Of a stretch of DNA of 64,000 nucleotides, positions 9,601 through 18,404 are shown piece by piece; the first letter of the stretch is position 1, and each line of letters opens with the position of its first letter. The notes under the pieces are model-generated. The model saw only the letters and a list, made by a program, of their open reading frames with translations. It searched no databases and was not told the DNA's origin. This DNA comes from Flavobacterium salilacus subsp. salilacus (GTDB lineage: Bacteria; Bacteroidota; Bacteroidia; Flavobacteriales; Flavobacteriaceae). A program made the position numbers and the translations under genes. The DNA is taken from positions 32,799 through 96,798 of the forward strand of contig NZ_SKBP01000012.1 in assembly GCF_004634195.1 (NCBI RefSeq), in the 5' to 3' direction.

Positions 9601-12177
9601 GTTGTTTTTTCCTGTTTCAATTATACCATATTTGTTCGGTTCAGGCATTTTTACGCCCACATAGCTTTTATAGGGCGAGTAGGATGCCGTAATAACATCG
9701 GTACTAAAGTCGCCTCCTTTTTCGTAGGCTTTGGTAATAATAGCTGCCTTTAGCATACCGGGTGCGCTGGATTGTAACGATGGTTTCAGCGTTACGGTTG
9801 CTTTACCGTTGGCATCTACTTTACCGGAATAGATGTTTACTTCTTCGGTGCTGAATGTTTGTGCAGGGTCGTCAAAAACATAGTTAGAGTAGCCTTTAAA
9901 AGAGGTTGCATCTTTCATGAACTTTGCCTGCATTTCTACTTTCAGGTCTTTTGCCACTGCGCCGTGCAGCCAATTTACCCGAAGAGTTGCGGTGTTGGAT
10001 TCGTGAGCCGAAAGCACTTTACCGTCAAAGCCGTTTTTTATTTTTAGCCTGTTGGGCTTTATGGTTTCTATCTTTATACGCTTATAGAACTTCGCTCCTC
10101 CTACCGATACTACGGCTTCCCAGTTACCCGTTGGGGCATTGGCTTCGGTGGGGACTATAAATTTATAGTGATTGTTTTCATCATAGGTTTGTACTGCCTG
10201 ATGTACCAGCTTACCGTTAGGATCGCTTAGTTTTAATTTTATAGGATGCGAAGGCGGTAGCTTGGCTGCTTTGTCATTCAGTATAAAACCGATAAAAAGC
10301 GTATCGCCCGGACGCCATACACCCCGCTCGCCATATACATAGCCTTTGAGCCCTTTTTGCAGGCGTGTACCATCTACATCATAATTACTTACCGAGAGCG
10401 AGTTACCGTCTGCCATTTTCACGTAAGTGGTATTATTATCTTTTTTAACAATGGCAAAAAAGGCTCTTTTGTCTAAAGACAGGGTCGCCGTACCCTCGCT
10501 ATCGGTATCTGCCGAAGCTATTTTTTGTTGCTGAAAGTTATAGACTTCTATTTTTGCTCCACTCACAGGCTGCGCGGTGGTAATGCTGCTTACCGCAAAG
10601 AAGTAATTGTTGTTTTCTCCTCCTTTGGCAATAACGCCTAAGTCGCTCGCCAGTACATTGGTGGCTATTTTTTTATTATAAAAATAGGACTTGCTACAAG
10701 GGTCTTCACGTTCGCTCCAGTTGTAATTGTAGTCATAGTCGTAATAATCATAGTATTCGTTATCAAAGTTTGAATAAAACTCGGAGTCTTCATTCTCATC
10801 TTCTTCCTCTTCGGTTTCATCTTCATCGCTTCCTGACCCGCAACGGTATAACGAGTACGATTTCCTTATGGATAGTTCTACCCGGTATATGGCTCCCGGT
10901 TCGGGGGTTATTAGTGAGGACAGATCGAGCGCATACGGATTCCAACGGCTGTAATTGGCCATTTTATCATTGTTCAGTATAATTTTCTTTTTGGCTATGG
11001 GCAGGGCTACTTTTCGCAGGTTGTATGCTCCGTTTATGTCATTATCCTGTAAAAATTGTAATACGTTATTTTGATAGATGCGATATACTTTTACATCGAC
11101 TGCTTTTAGGTTAACTGCCTGAAAATTGATTTTCAGGTTGCTGGATGTTGGTAATATTGTTCCGCTTTTCAGGAACTGCACTTCGGGCTTCATTTGCTCA
11201 AAAAGTATCTTGGCAGAGTGTGTCGCCTTTGTTTTAAAACCGTCAATGCCTTCTATTCCCTGAAATACTTCAACCAAACGTGTTCCTGTAAGCGGTTCTT
11301 CAAAAAACACTTTCAGCAGGTTACCATCTACGGCATACTTGAGGTTATTGGCTCCCTCGACCGCTACAAGTCCGTCAAAATTTTGCTCTTTGCGTAAAGG
11401 ATCGGAAAAATTAATGAATAACGACTGGTTATCATCGGGACCGATATCCATACTGATTACCTTAAAGTTGTTTTTACCGGGAATTTCAAACTCTTCTACG
11501 CCTGCTTTTTCTATGCCAATGGCTTCGCCGTTCCAGTGTATTTTTATTTTGCTGTCGTCTATTTTGCGTTCTATACTGTCTATTACAAAAAAGAACTCTG
11601 TTGCCTCGCCCTTTTTCATATCAAACCTAATGGGTAGCTGCCTGCCTTCCTGCTCTGCCCTTACCAGTTTTTTTGCCGTTAGGGCATCCATAAAATCACT
11701 GGTTTTCAGCACACCGTTCAGGTACTGGAAGTCTTTACTGTACGATTGCAGGTCGAGCGTAGTAACCATAAAATCCTGCTCCAGTGTTTTTACCCTAAAG
11801 TTAAAGTCTTTCAGTTCTTTAGGCACATCGGTTATTTTAGAGAGGTGCAGTGTTATGCGATATTCTGTGTTCTCTTCCAGCCTTTCGTCAGGGCGAAAAG
11901 CTATGGTGTTACTCCCCACCAAAAGTACTTTACCGTCAACACTTGGGGAAATGCTGAAATAGTCGTCATCCAACTCTTTATCTGCGTGCCAATCGTCGTT
12001 AGCAAAAGTAAGCCCTACCTGAATATCTGCTTTTGTAGAAATTAACCCCGAAGTATAGCTGGTAATATATTCAGTATATAATGACGGGTCGGAGTCAAAG
12101 TCTTCTCCTGATTTATCAGAACAGGATATAACGAGCAGTGATACTGCAAAGCACAGCAGCAGTTTAAGGCTTTTCAT
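6664..12177 (-). CDS. Bacterial alpha-2-macroglobulin-like lipoprotein
   Basis: A 1837-residue lipoprotein: signal peptide with lipobox ending in ISC (about residue 19), MG-type beta domains and an acidic low-complexity stretch near residues 448-500 rich in E, D, N and Y. The bait region and MG domains lead to a complement-like TED domain. The thioester motif is intact: C1394-L-E-Q1397 in YPHGCLEQTTS. The family traps proteases that penetrate the envelope by covalent capture and is typically partnered with PBP1C, as here (pbpC is 158 nt downstream). It is larger than the roughly 1650-residue E. coli protein. Located in the periplasm, anchored by lipid. Confidence 0.93.
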   Translation of the reverse strand: MKSLKLLLCFAVSLLVISCSDKSGEDFDSDPSLYTEYITSYTSGLISTKADIQVGLTFANDDWHADKELDDDYFSISPSVDGKVLLVGSNTIAFRPDERLEENTEYRITLHLSKITDVPKELKDFNFRVKTLEQDFMVTTLDLQSYSKDFQYLNGVLKTSDFMDALTAKKLVRAEQEGRQLPIRFDMKKGEATEFFFVIDSIERKIDDSKIKIHWNGEAIGIEKAGVEEFEIPGKNNFKVISMDIGPDDNQSLFINFSDPLRKEQNFDGLVAVEGANNLKYAVDGNLLKVFFEEPLTGTRLVEVFQGIEGIDGFKTKATHSAKILFEQMKPEVQFLKSGTILPTSSNLKINFQAVNLKAVDVKVYRIYQNNVLQFLQDNDINGAYNLRKVALPIAKKKIILNNDKMANYSRWNPYALDLSSLITPEPGAIYRVELSIRKSYSLYRCGSGSDEDETEEEEDENEDSEFYSNFDNEYYDYYDYDYNYNWSEREDPCSKSYFYNKKIATNVLASDLGVIAKGGENNNYFFAVSSITTAQPVSGAKIEVYNFQQQKIASADTDSEGTATLSLDKRAFFAIVKKDNNTTYVKMADGNSLSVSNYDVDGTRLQKGLKGYVYGERGVWRPGDTLFIGFILNDKAAKLPPSHPIKLKLSDPNGKLVHQAVQTYDENNHYKFIVPTEANAPTGNWEAVVSVGGAKFYKRIKIETIKPNRLKIKNGFDGKVLSAHESNTATLRVNWLHGAVAKDLKVEMQAKFMKDATSFKGYSNYVFDDPAQTFSTEEVNIYSGKVDANGKATVTLKPSLQSSAPGMLKAAIITKAYEKGGDFSTDVITASYSPYKSYVGVKMPEPNKYGIIETGKNNRFDIVALTENGKSKPYRKVDVRVYKVTWRWWWDATHNDVSSYNSALSNTPYYSKTVTTDAKGKASFTLNVPENDWGRYLVRVTDVESGHSAGETIYMDWSYWSGRTKSGGGEEAAMLVFATDKEKYSVGEKAVVSFPSGEGGRALVSVENGSEVVATYWANTAKGETKVEVPITAKMAPNVYVNVTLLQPHATTKNDAPIRMYGIVPIEVVDKNTILEPQINMPSVLKPEQKATIKVSEKSGKAMTYTVAIVDDGLLDLTRYKTPNAWDAFYAKEALGIKTWDIYDDVIGAYGGKVNQVFSIGGDEDLGGGKAKKANRFKPVVIYLGPYTLKKGETRSHSITLPKYIGSVRTMVVAANEDNSAYGSAEKTTPVRSPLMLLASLPRKITPGEKVTLPVTLFAMEDKIKNVTLQVKTNNGLKVVGSALQTISFDRPDEKIAYFDLEVGNVTGIGKVTVTTQSGSEKASYEVELDITNPNPVTQNFKEMVLEPGASGTISWEAFGVPGSNKARLEVSSFPSIDFNRRLDYLIQYPHGCLEQTTSSAFPQLYLNDIADIDDKRKKDIQRNVSAAIQKLASYQIGNGGFAYWSGNTHPDDWGSSYVGHFFIEAEKKGYKLPLNAKKQWLDYQKKAARHWRYDSYYHNDFAQAYRLYTLALAGSPDLSSMNRLRETQGISNDSKLRLAAAYALAGQKSAGLALLNQSSLDINTQGHRYYYYGSPERNRAMALETLILLGQKERAFRIANQLAEKMSSREWMSTQTTAYCLYSMSKFAKSNGSKGLDVAYTAKGKTQVIKTDKTFADRVLQVSNDNTVAIRNNKQGTLYIKVVYSGILPVGQEQEENRGLSTAIVFKDRGGSVINPSQLAQGTEFVAEVTVLNQKGEYVENIALTQIIPSGWEIVNTRFTDFGAFAENNADYIDIRDDRANFYFPLKANESKKFRILLNASYMGSYYLPGVQCEAMYDNDFLSRTKGQWVKVVKE

Positions 12178-12303
12178 AATCGGAAGGTTTAATAAGTTGG
12201 CAACTATTGTTTTACGCTTAACAAGATAACAAAAGCAGCATGAAAATATTGTACTAAATTTATGATTAATTTTTTAATGCAGATAATCAGCATACATTTT
12301 TAA

Positions 12304-12747
12304 TTACCCCCTCTTTTTGCTGAAAAACTCTTTTACCAGCATACCGCATTCTTCTGCCAGTATGCCGTGTACTACTTGGGTTTTTGGGTGCAGTTTTGTG
12401 CCCATAGCCCTGTACCCGCGATGTTCGTCCGAAGCGCCAAAAACAATTTTAGAAATCTGACTCCAGTATAACGCCCCTGCGCACATCTGGCAAGGCTCGA
12501 GGGTTACATACAGCGTACAGCCCATGAGGTATTTACCGCCCAAAAAGTTTGCTGCCGAAGTGATTGCCTGCATTTCGGCATGGGCGGTCACGTCATGTAA
12601 AAGTTCTGTAAGGTTGTGCGTGCGGGCTATAACCTTATCATTGATTACTATAACAGCGCCTACAGGAATTTCATCTTTTTCAAAAGCGGTTTGTGCCTCC
12701 TGTAAGGCTTTCTTCATAAAATATTCGTCGGTAAAAATGTTTTCCAT
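12304..12747 (-). CDS. tadA: tRNA adenosine(34) deaminase
   Basis: Zinc-dependent deaminase that converts A34 to inosine in the wobble position of tRNA-Arg(ACG). 147 residues. The zinc-site motifs are H56-A-E58, with E58 as proton shuttle, and C86xxC89 in LEPCQMC. The size and the conserved block TLYVTLEPCQMCAGAL favour TadA over a guanine or cytidine deaminase. A TATTTTTG box ends 5 nt before the ATG, so the transcript may be leaderless. Confidence 0.93.
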   Translation of the reverse strand: MENIFTDEYFMKKALQEAQTAFEKDEIPVGAVIVINDKVIARTHNLTELLHDVTAHAEMQAITSAANFLGGKYLMGCTLYVTLEPCQMCAGALYWSQISKIVFGASDEHRGYRAMGTKLHPKTQVVHGILAEECGMLVKEFFSKKRG

Positions 12748-12752
12748 CGAGA

Positions 12753-12760
12753 CAAAAATA
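12753..12760 (-). promoter_or_regulatory. -7 promoter box of tadA
   Basis: On the minus strand this reads TATTTTTG (TAnnTTTG). Only 5 nt separate it from the tadA ATG, which would put the transcription start at or near the start codon. Confidence 0.5.
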
Positions 12761-12811
12761 CGAATATCAATAAATTAAACGTTATACTAATGTAACCCAA
12801 TCCGCTACATT

Positions 12812-13465
12812 ATGAATACTTATAAAATTTCGGTTCCCAAGCCTTGCCATGAGGATTGGAACACCATGACGCCTGACGATAAAGGCAGGTTTTGTGCTAA
12901 TTGCAGTAAAACTGTGATTGATTTTTCTGAAATGACGGATGTTGAAATAAAAAGTTACCTCATTGTCCAAAAAGGGAAAAGTGTTTGCGGGCACTTCCGC
13001 ACCTCGCAGTTACAGCGCATTACCATAACTATTCCGGCACAGGTTTTATATTCGCAAACACAGTTCCATAAAATATTCCTGCTGGCATTACTTTTCACTA
13101 TGGGTACTACCTTGTTGAGTTGTGCTGATGAAGCTGGAAACAAACAAAAAATTGAAAATGTGGTTATTGAGGAAGAAGAAACGACATCAACTGTTGAGGA
13201 TATTGATAGCGTATCTGACGTCGGAGTTGAGGGAAAAGTTGTTTTAACTCCACGCCCACAAATACACCTTACAGGAGCAGTAGCTGTAGAACCCTGCACT
13301 CCTGCTCCCTTAACAGGTGAAGTAGTTTTTGAACCTGATAGTATTAAAACTCAAAAAATAAAACAGTTACCTCAAAATACAATGGGTAAAGTTGCCCTTG
13401 ACTTTTCACCTAAAAAAGAAGACAGCCACATTCAGGGTGATACTATTATAACACCTCTGCAATAA
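12812..13465 (+). CDS. Unrecognised one-TM protein with N-terminal Cys/His module
   Basis: 217 residues. The first 70 residues carry regularly spaced metal-ligand-like residues: C12-H13-E-D-W, then CANC near residues 28-31 and CGH near residues 60-62, ahead of one hydrophobic segment (about residues 88-106) ending in LLSCAD. The remainder is acidic and proline-rich, probably periplasmic. I recognise the N-terminal pattern (PCHEDWxxMTPxxKGRFCxxC) as recurrent in Bacteroidota but know no function. A membrane-anchored protein with a cytoplasmic zinc-ribbon-like head is a reasonable inference. Divergent from tadA. Confidence 0.75.
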   Translation: MNTYKISVPKPCHEDWNTMTPDDKGRFCANCSKTVIDFSEMTDVEIKSYLIVQKGKSVCGHFRTSQLQRITITIPAQVLYSQTQFHKIFLLALLFTMGTTLLSCADEAGNKQKIENVVIEEEETTSTVEDIDSVSDVGVEGKVVLTPRPQIHLTGAVAVEPCTPAPLTGEVVFEPDSIKTQKIKQLPQNTMGKVALDFSPKKEDSHIQGDTIITPLQ

Positions 13466-13490
13466 ATAACTCAAATGTAAATATTGTATT

Positions 13491-14099
13491 TTACAGCCCG
13501 CCTACACTAATGCTCCAATTATCCTCTTTATATGAAATATAAAACTGTAAGTTATGGTCATTAGGGCAGTTAACTTTTATATCATATTCTTTTGGGAAGA
13601 ATGTATAACTTACACTCGGAGCTACTGTATTGCCATATCCCTTAGTAAGCAAATCATCTAAAGAGGTTTGAGCTACAACCTGTTTCAGCTCTTTGGTAAA
13701 TACAAAATCATAATATTGCAAGATATTATCCTGAGTTATATCAAAGTCTATGTATTTTTCTTCATTTTGAATGTAGGCAAGGGTATCGCAATCATGAGCA
13801 TACTTAAATATAACCGGGTGTATCGCTCTTATAGGAAAATTGAAAACTTCAATCACCTCATTTTTATTATTATCTTTCAGGTTTTTCTTAAAATTGCTCC
13901 AAAAATTTCCTAAAGAAGCTGTATCAATCGGCAGAGGCAATTTTTCTTCTCTAACTTTTAATGTATCTGAAATTAAAGGCATATATTCATTACCCTCTTG
14001 CGATATGATATTTTGTTGATGCTTTTCTTTTTTCTCTTCGGAAAAACCACAGGAAAAAACTACAAAAAGAAGGAGTAGTAATACTATTATTTTTTTCAT
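13491..14099 (-). CDS. Hypothetical lipoprotein
   Basis: 202 residues starting MKKIIVLLLLLFVVFSCGFS, a clear lipoprotein signal with Cys at 17. The rest is a soluble, charged domain with aromatic residues (FWSNFKKN, YFPKEYD-like stretches) and no motif I recognise. Convergent with the 12812-13465 gene. Probably a periplasmic or outer-membrane-anchored lipoprotein of unknown role. Confidence 0.75.
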   Translation of the reverse strand: MKKIIVLLLLLFVVFSCGFSEEKKEKHQQNIISQEGNEYMPLISDTLKVREEKLPLPIDTASLGNFWSNFKKNLKDNNKNEVIEVFNFPIRAIHPVIFKYAHDCDTLAYIQNEEKYIDFDITQDNILQYYDFVFTKELKQVVAQTSLDDLLTKGYGNTVAPSVSYTFFPKEYDIKVNCPNDHNLQFYISYKEDNWSISVGGL

Positions 14100-14170
14100 A
14101 TCAACTTAAAGTAAGTATGAATACATTTTAGACCATCGGAATATACAACAATAATCCTTAATTAATATTG

Positions 14171-14178
14171 TAAATTTG
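14171..14178 (+). promoter_or_regulatory. -7 promoter box of dxs
   Basis: TAAATTTG, an exact TAnnTTTG match, lies 18 nt before the ATG at 14197. It overlaps the alternative TTG start at 14176, which argues against that start. Confidence 0.6.
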
Positions 14179-14196
14179 TTTTTTGAAAACAACCCA

Positions 14197-15966
14197 ATGA
14201 CAAGTACACTTTTAGCACAGATAAACTCCCCCGAAGACTTACGCAAACTAAGCCCCGAACAGTTACCGCAACTGGCTGTTGAACTGCGCGATTTTATTAT
14301 TGATATTGTTTCGGTTAAAGAAGGGCATTTGGGTGCGAGCCTGGGCGTAGTAGAACTTACCATTGCCTTACACTATATTTTTAACACTCCAAGTGATTTA
14401 CTGGTTTGGGATGTGGGACATCAGGCATACGGGCACAAGATACTTACAGGTCGTAAAGATAAATTTGATACCAATCGGCAATGGGGCGGTATAAGCGGTT
14501 TCCCGAAGCGCAGCGAAAGTGTGTTTGACACTTTTGGCACAGGGCATTCTTCCACCTCAATTTCGGCAGCTTTGGGCATGGCAATAGCCTCTAAGTTGCA
14601 AGGTGATACCGAAAGAAACCACATTGCGGTGATTGGCGATGCCAGTATTGCATCGGGTATGGCATTTGAAGGATTGAACCATGCCGGCGTTACGGATGCA
14701 AATTTATTGGTTATACTCAATGACAATGCCATAGGTATAGACCCGAGTGTGGGTGCGCTTAAGAACTATCTTACCGAAGTGAAAGAAGGGCGCAACCCAA
14801 GACAAAACAACATGATTAAGTCGCTTAATTTTGACTATACCGGTCCTGTTGACGGGCATGACATTAATGCACTTATAAAAGAACTGGAACGACTTAAAGC
14901 CATAAAAGGCCCTAAATTCCTGCATATTATTACCACAAAGGGCAAAGGACTGAAACAGGCGGAAGAAGACCAGGTAAAATACCATGCACCGGGTAAATTT
15001 GACAAAGCAACGGGCGAGATATTACCGAAATCGGACGAAAACCTGCCTCCTAAATATCAGGATGTTTTCGGGCTTACTTTGGTTGAGTTGGCACAGCAAA
15101 ACGAGAAAATCATAGGCATAACCCCCGCCATGCCATCTGGCAGCTCGATGAAGTTTATGATGGAGGCTTTCCCCGAAAGGGCTTTTGATGTAGGCATTGC
15201 CGAACAACACGCCGTTACCCTTGCTGCGGGTATGGCTACACAGGGCATGACGGTATTTTGTAATATCTATTCTACGTTTTTGCAACGCGCTTATGACCAG
15301 GTTATACATGATGTAGCTTTGCAAAACCTGCCTGTTATTTTTTGCCTTGACCGTGCCGGACTGGTAGGCGAAGACGGCGCAACACACCACGGGGTTTTTG
15401 ATATTGCCTACCTGAACTGCATTCCTAATATGATTGTTTTTGCTCCGCTAAACGAGCGGGAACTACGCAATATACTCTATACCGCACAACTGGGGCTACC
15501 CCACCCGATAGCCATTCGTTACCCGCGTGGCAGGAGCGAGAGTACTAACTGGCAACTGCCTTTTGAAAAAATTGAAACAGGTAAAGCTGTTCAACTGAAA
15601 AAAGGTTCACGGGCGGCAGTACTTACTACCGGAACGATAGGCAATAATGTGAGCAAAGCACTTGCCGAAACAGATGATTCAGGACAATTTTCGCACTATC
15701 ATTTTGGGTTTATAAAACCTTTGGATGAAAAAGCGTTGCAAGATATATTCAATACCCACGAAACTGTTATTACTGTTGAGAACGGTTGTATTACCGGAGG
15801 ATTCGGGAGTGCTGTTGCAGCCTTTGCATTAAGTACTGAATATAAAGGAAGTGTGAGGATTTTGGGGATTCCTGATGTTTTTATACAGCACGGCACTACA
15901 TCGCAACTACAACAATACTGTGGCATTGACGTTAAAAGCTTAAAAGAAATTTTTTCAACTTACTGA
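14197..15966 (+). CDS. dxs: 1-deoxy-D-xylulose-5-phosphate synthase
   Basis: Thiamine-diphosphate enzyme that condenses pyruvate and glyceraldehyde 3-phosphate, the first step of the MEP isoprenoid pathway. 589 residues from the ATG at 14197. Motifs seen: KEGHLGASLGVVELT, the DVGHQAYGHKILTGR block, a ThDP-binding motif beginning GDASIASGMAFEGLNHAG, and the second domain with DVGIAEQHAVTLAAGMA and AGLVGEDGATHHGVFD. GDA replaces the usual GDG. It is slightly shorter than E. coli Dxs (about 620). The DUF3078 gene follows on the same strand after 44 nt. Confidence 0.95.
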   Translation: MTSTLLAQINSPEDLRKLSPEQLPQLAVELRDFIIDIVSVKEGHLGASLGVVELTIALHYIFNTPSDLLVWDVGHQAYGHKILTGRKDKFDTNRQWGGISGFPKRSESVFDTFGTGHSSTSISAALGMAIASKLQGDTERNHIAVIGDASIASGMAFEGLNHAGVTDANLLVILNDNAIGIDPSVGALKNYLTEVKEGRNPRQNNMIKSLNFDYTGPVDGHDINALIKELERLKAIKGPKFLHIITTKGKGLKQAEEDQVKYHAPGKFDKATGEILPKSDENLPPKYQDVFGLTLVELAQQNEKIIGITPAMPSGSSMKFMMEAFPERAFDVGIAEQHAVTLAAGMATQGMTVFCNIYSTFLQRAYDQVIHDVALQNLPVIFCLDRAGLVGEDGATHHGVFDIAYLNCIPNMIVFAPLNERELRNILYTAQLGLPHPIAIRYPRGRSESTNWQLPFEKIETGKAVQLKKGSRAAVLTTGTIGNNVSKALAETDDSGQFSHYHFGFIKPLDEKALQDIFNTHETVITVENGCITGGFGSAVAAFALSTEYKGSVRILGIPDVFIQHGTTSQLQQYCGIDVKSLKEIFSTY

Positions 15967-16010
15967 AATTAACGATTTTTGCACCGCATCTATTACAAAT
16001 CACACATTGA

Positions 16011-16958
16011 ATGAAATTTAAAGCCTGCTTTGCAGTGTTACTGCTATTTGCATTTATACAAAATATACAGTCGCAAGTTATTGTTACTACCCTGCCCGAC
16101 TCTATTACGTATTGGGAAAGGAAGAACGTAGTAGGGCTTGATATATCGGAAATTGCATTTGTAAACTGGAGTGTGGGGGGTAATAATTCGGTTACTATAT
16201 TAAGTAAGGCTGAATTTGCCCGTAATTATCACAAAGGTAATCTTAACTGGGATAACGAATTGCTGTTGCGATACGGGTTTAACAGCCAGGAAGGACAGGA
16301 GGTAAGAAAAACGGACGACCAAGTACAGTTTACTTCTACTTTCGGTTATCGAAAAGATACTATATCGAATTGGTATTATAGTGCCAAGTTTAACTTTAAC
16401 ACGCAGTTTGCCAACGGTTATGCCTACCCTAACACCACCGATGAAATTTCAGCGCCTTTTGCTCCTGCTTATATTTTTCTTGGGGTGGGTAGCGAGTACA
16501 TCCGTAAAGACATAGGGCTAAATGCTTATTTTTCGCCCCTTACCAATAAAACAACACTGGTATTAAACCAAACACTTGCCAACCAAGGTGCTTTTGGGGT
16601 AGATCCTGCTGTATATGATGAGGAAGGGAACCTGATTACAGAGGGTAAAAAATCGCGTACTGAGCTGGGTATATTGGTAACTAACAGTATAAAGCGTAAA
16701 GTATTTAAAAACATCAACTTAGACCATCGTATTAGTTTTTATACTGACTACATTAATAACTTTGGCAATATTGATATTGACTGGCAGTGGTCGTTGGATA
16801 TGACGGTAAACGAATATGTAAAAGCCAATATTGGCGCACATATTATTTATGACGATGATATAAAAGCCACCGAAGAAGTAAATGGCGAGCCTGTAAAAGT
16901 AGGACCTAAACTACAGCTAAAGCAAATGCTGGGTGTGGGAGTAACCTATAGTTTTTAG
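16011..16958 (+). CDS. DUF3078 family outer-membrane-type protein
   Basis: 315 residues with a Sec signal peptide (cleavage likely after QNIQS) and a C-terminal run of amphipathic strands ending in Phe, as expected of a beta-barrel. The conserved VGLDISEIAFVNWSVGGNN block matches DUF3078, a Bacteroidota family of unknown function. It lies between dxs and dgt and ends just before a perfect hairpin. Localisation in the outer membrane is inferred. Confidence 0.85.
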   Translation: MKFKACFAVLLLFAFIQNIQSQVIVTTLPDSITYWERKNVVGLDISEIAFVNWSVGGNNSVTILSKAEFARNYHKGNLNWDNELLLRYGFNSQEGQEVRKTDDQVQFTSTFGYRKDTISNWYYSAKFNFNTQFANGYAYPNTTDEISAPFAPAYIFLGVGSEYIRKDIGLNAYFSPLTNKTTLVLNQTLANQGAFGVDPAVYDEEGNLITEGKKSRTELGILVTNSIKRKVFKNINLDHRISFYTDYINNFGNIDIDWQWSLDMTVNEYVKANIGAHIIYDDDIKATEEVNGEPVKVGPKLQLKQMLGVGVTYSF

Positions 16959-16989
16959 ATTATTGGAAATTTGGAAGATTCGATTACTT

Positions 16990-17040
16990 AGATAGTTGGA
17001 TTAGTTAGATAGTTTGAATATCTAACTAATCCAACTATCT
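16990..17040. terminator. Long perfect hairpin between convergent genes
   Basis: A 22-bp perfect inverted repeat (16990-17011 and 17019-17040) with a 7-nt loop. It overlaps the dgt stop codon (17039-17041) and lies 31 nt after the DUF3078 stop. There is no long T-run, but the position suggests a bidirectional terminator. Its AT-rich, tandem-like arm (TTAGATAGTT, ATTAGTTAGATAG) is unlike the GC-rich terminators elsewhere in the window. Confidence 0.7.
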
Positions 17041-18382
17041 ATTTTACTCCTGTTATGGTATTGTAGAGCAGTAGTGCCTTACCGTCGGTTAGTGTCGATA
17101 CAAAATGGCTTATGTGCAGCAGCCTGCCATACAAGTTCATTTTATCAGCAACAAATTTTTCGGGCAACATTTTCAGTATCAGCTTGTCGTAGTTACTTTC
17201 CTTACCCTCAAACTTATTGTTATAGGCGTTACAAAACGTATCGAGCAACGTGTTGATAATACGGTAGCCTATTACTTCTTTCTCCACCACCTCACGGCTT
17301 TGGTAGATGTTTTTTATACTGATATTAATAATATCGCGCATTTGGGCGGTATATTTACCTTGATCGGTTAACGCATGCGGGTATTTGCCCGCAAGTATTT
17401 TCTCCTCGTTATCAAGAAATACTTTTACAGCATCGTTTATCAGGCTGCTGATAGCCAACGCGCGCAGGTAGCTCACCCTGTCCTCCTTAGTAGTAAGGCT
17501 TTTATATTTTTCTACCAATACATTATCTTTAACCAGCTTTATAAGATATTCCAGAGCAAAATCTTCGGATATAACGCCAAGGTTAATACCATCTTCAAAA
17601 TCGATAATGGTATAGCAAATATCATCGGCAGCCTCTACCAAGTAAGCCAGCGGATGGCGTTCAAAACCTATAGCATCACCTGTTTTATTGGGAATAAGCC
17701 CCAGCTCTTTTGCCACATCCGTAAAGGCTTCTTTATCACTCTGAAAAAAACCATATTTTTTATCGGCAATATTAGCCGTTGGCTTTTTAGGCAACGATTC
17801 TTTAGGATATTTCATAAAAGCCCCCAAAGTAGCATACGATAATCGCAAACCGCCTTCTATACCGGGGCGCGATGCCGTGAGCAGGTTAAAGCCGTTGGCA
17901 TTACCTTCAAAATCTACCAAATCCTGCCATTCCTTATCGGTAAGCAATTCTTTGTATTGCTGTCCTTTACCTATTTTAAAATATTCTCCTATGGCTTTCT
18001 CTCCCGAATGCCCGAAGGGTGGGTTGCCAATATCGTGTGCCAAAGCAGCAGCAGCCACTATAGCTCCAAAATCGTTCATATGGAAACCATGTATATCCTG
18101 AAGGTAAGGATGCTTTTCGATAATTTTTTTGCCTACCAGCCTTCCCAGCGAACGCCCCACTACCGAAACTTCAAGGCTGTGGGTAAGGCGCGTATGCACA
18201 AAATCGGTTTTAGAGAGGGGTATTACCTGTGTTTTATCTTGCAGGCTGCGAAATGCCGACGAGAATATAATACGGTCATAATCTACCTCAAAACCCAAAC
18301 GGGTATCGTCCTGCTCTTTTCGTAAACGTTTGCTTGTATCGCCCTGCCTTTTTAACGACAGTAACTGTTCCCATTGCATCAT
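17039..18382 (-). CDS. dgt: Deoxyguanosinetriphosphate triphosphohydrolase (dGTPase, HD domain)
   Basis: 447 residues. The HD-superfamily metal site is visible: H in RLTHSLEV, then AHDIGNPPFGHSGEKAI. The YDRIIFSSAFRSLQDKTQV block is typical of dGTPases. The enzyme hydrolyses dGTP, and often other dNTPs, to deoxynucleoside and triphosphate. The start is either of two adjacent ATGs (MMQWEQ). It heads away from nrdA/nrdB on the same strand, so this block covers both synthesis and removal of dNTPs. Confidence 0.93.
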   Translation of the reverse strand: MMQWEQLLSLKRQGDTSKRLRKEQDDTRLGFEVDYDRIIFSSAFRSLQDKTQVIPLSKTDFVHTRLTHSLEVSVVGRSLGRLVGKKIIEKHPYLQDIHGFHMNDFGAIVAAAALAHDIGNPPFGHSGEKAIGEYFKIGKGQQYKELLTDKEWQDLVDFEGNANGFNLLTASRPGIEGGLRLSYATLGAFMKYPKESLPKKPTANIADKKYGFFQSDKEAFTDVAKELGLIPNKTGDAIGFERHPLAYLVEAADDICYTIIDFEDGINLGVISEDFALEYLIKLVKDNVLVEKYKSLTTKEDRVSYLRALAISSLINDAVKVFLDNEEKILAGKYPHALTDQGKYTAQMRDIINISIKNIYQSREVVEKEVIGYRIINTLLDTFCNAYNNKFEGKESNYDKLILKMLPEKFVADKMNLYGRLLHISHFVSTLTDGKALLLYNTITGVK

Positions 18383-18404
18383 TTTTGGTAGATGGTTTTA
18401 TATT

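Noticed and set aside
14176..14196. Upstream TTG start for dxs
   Set aside because: It lies within the TAAATTTG promoter box; the ATG at 14197 gives the normal Dxs start.
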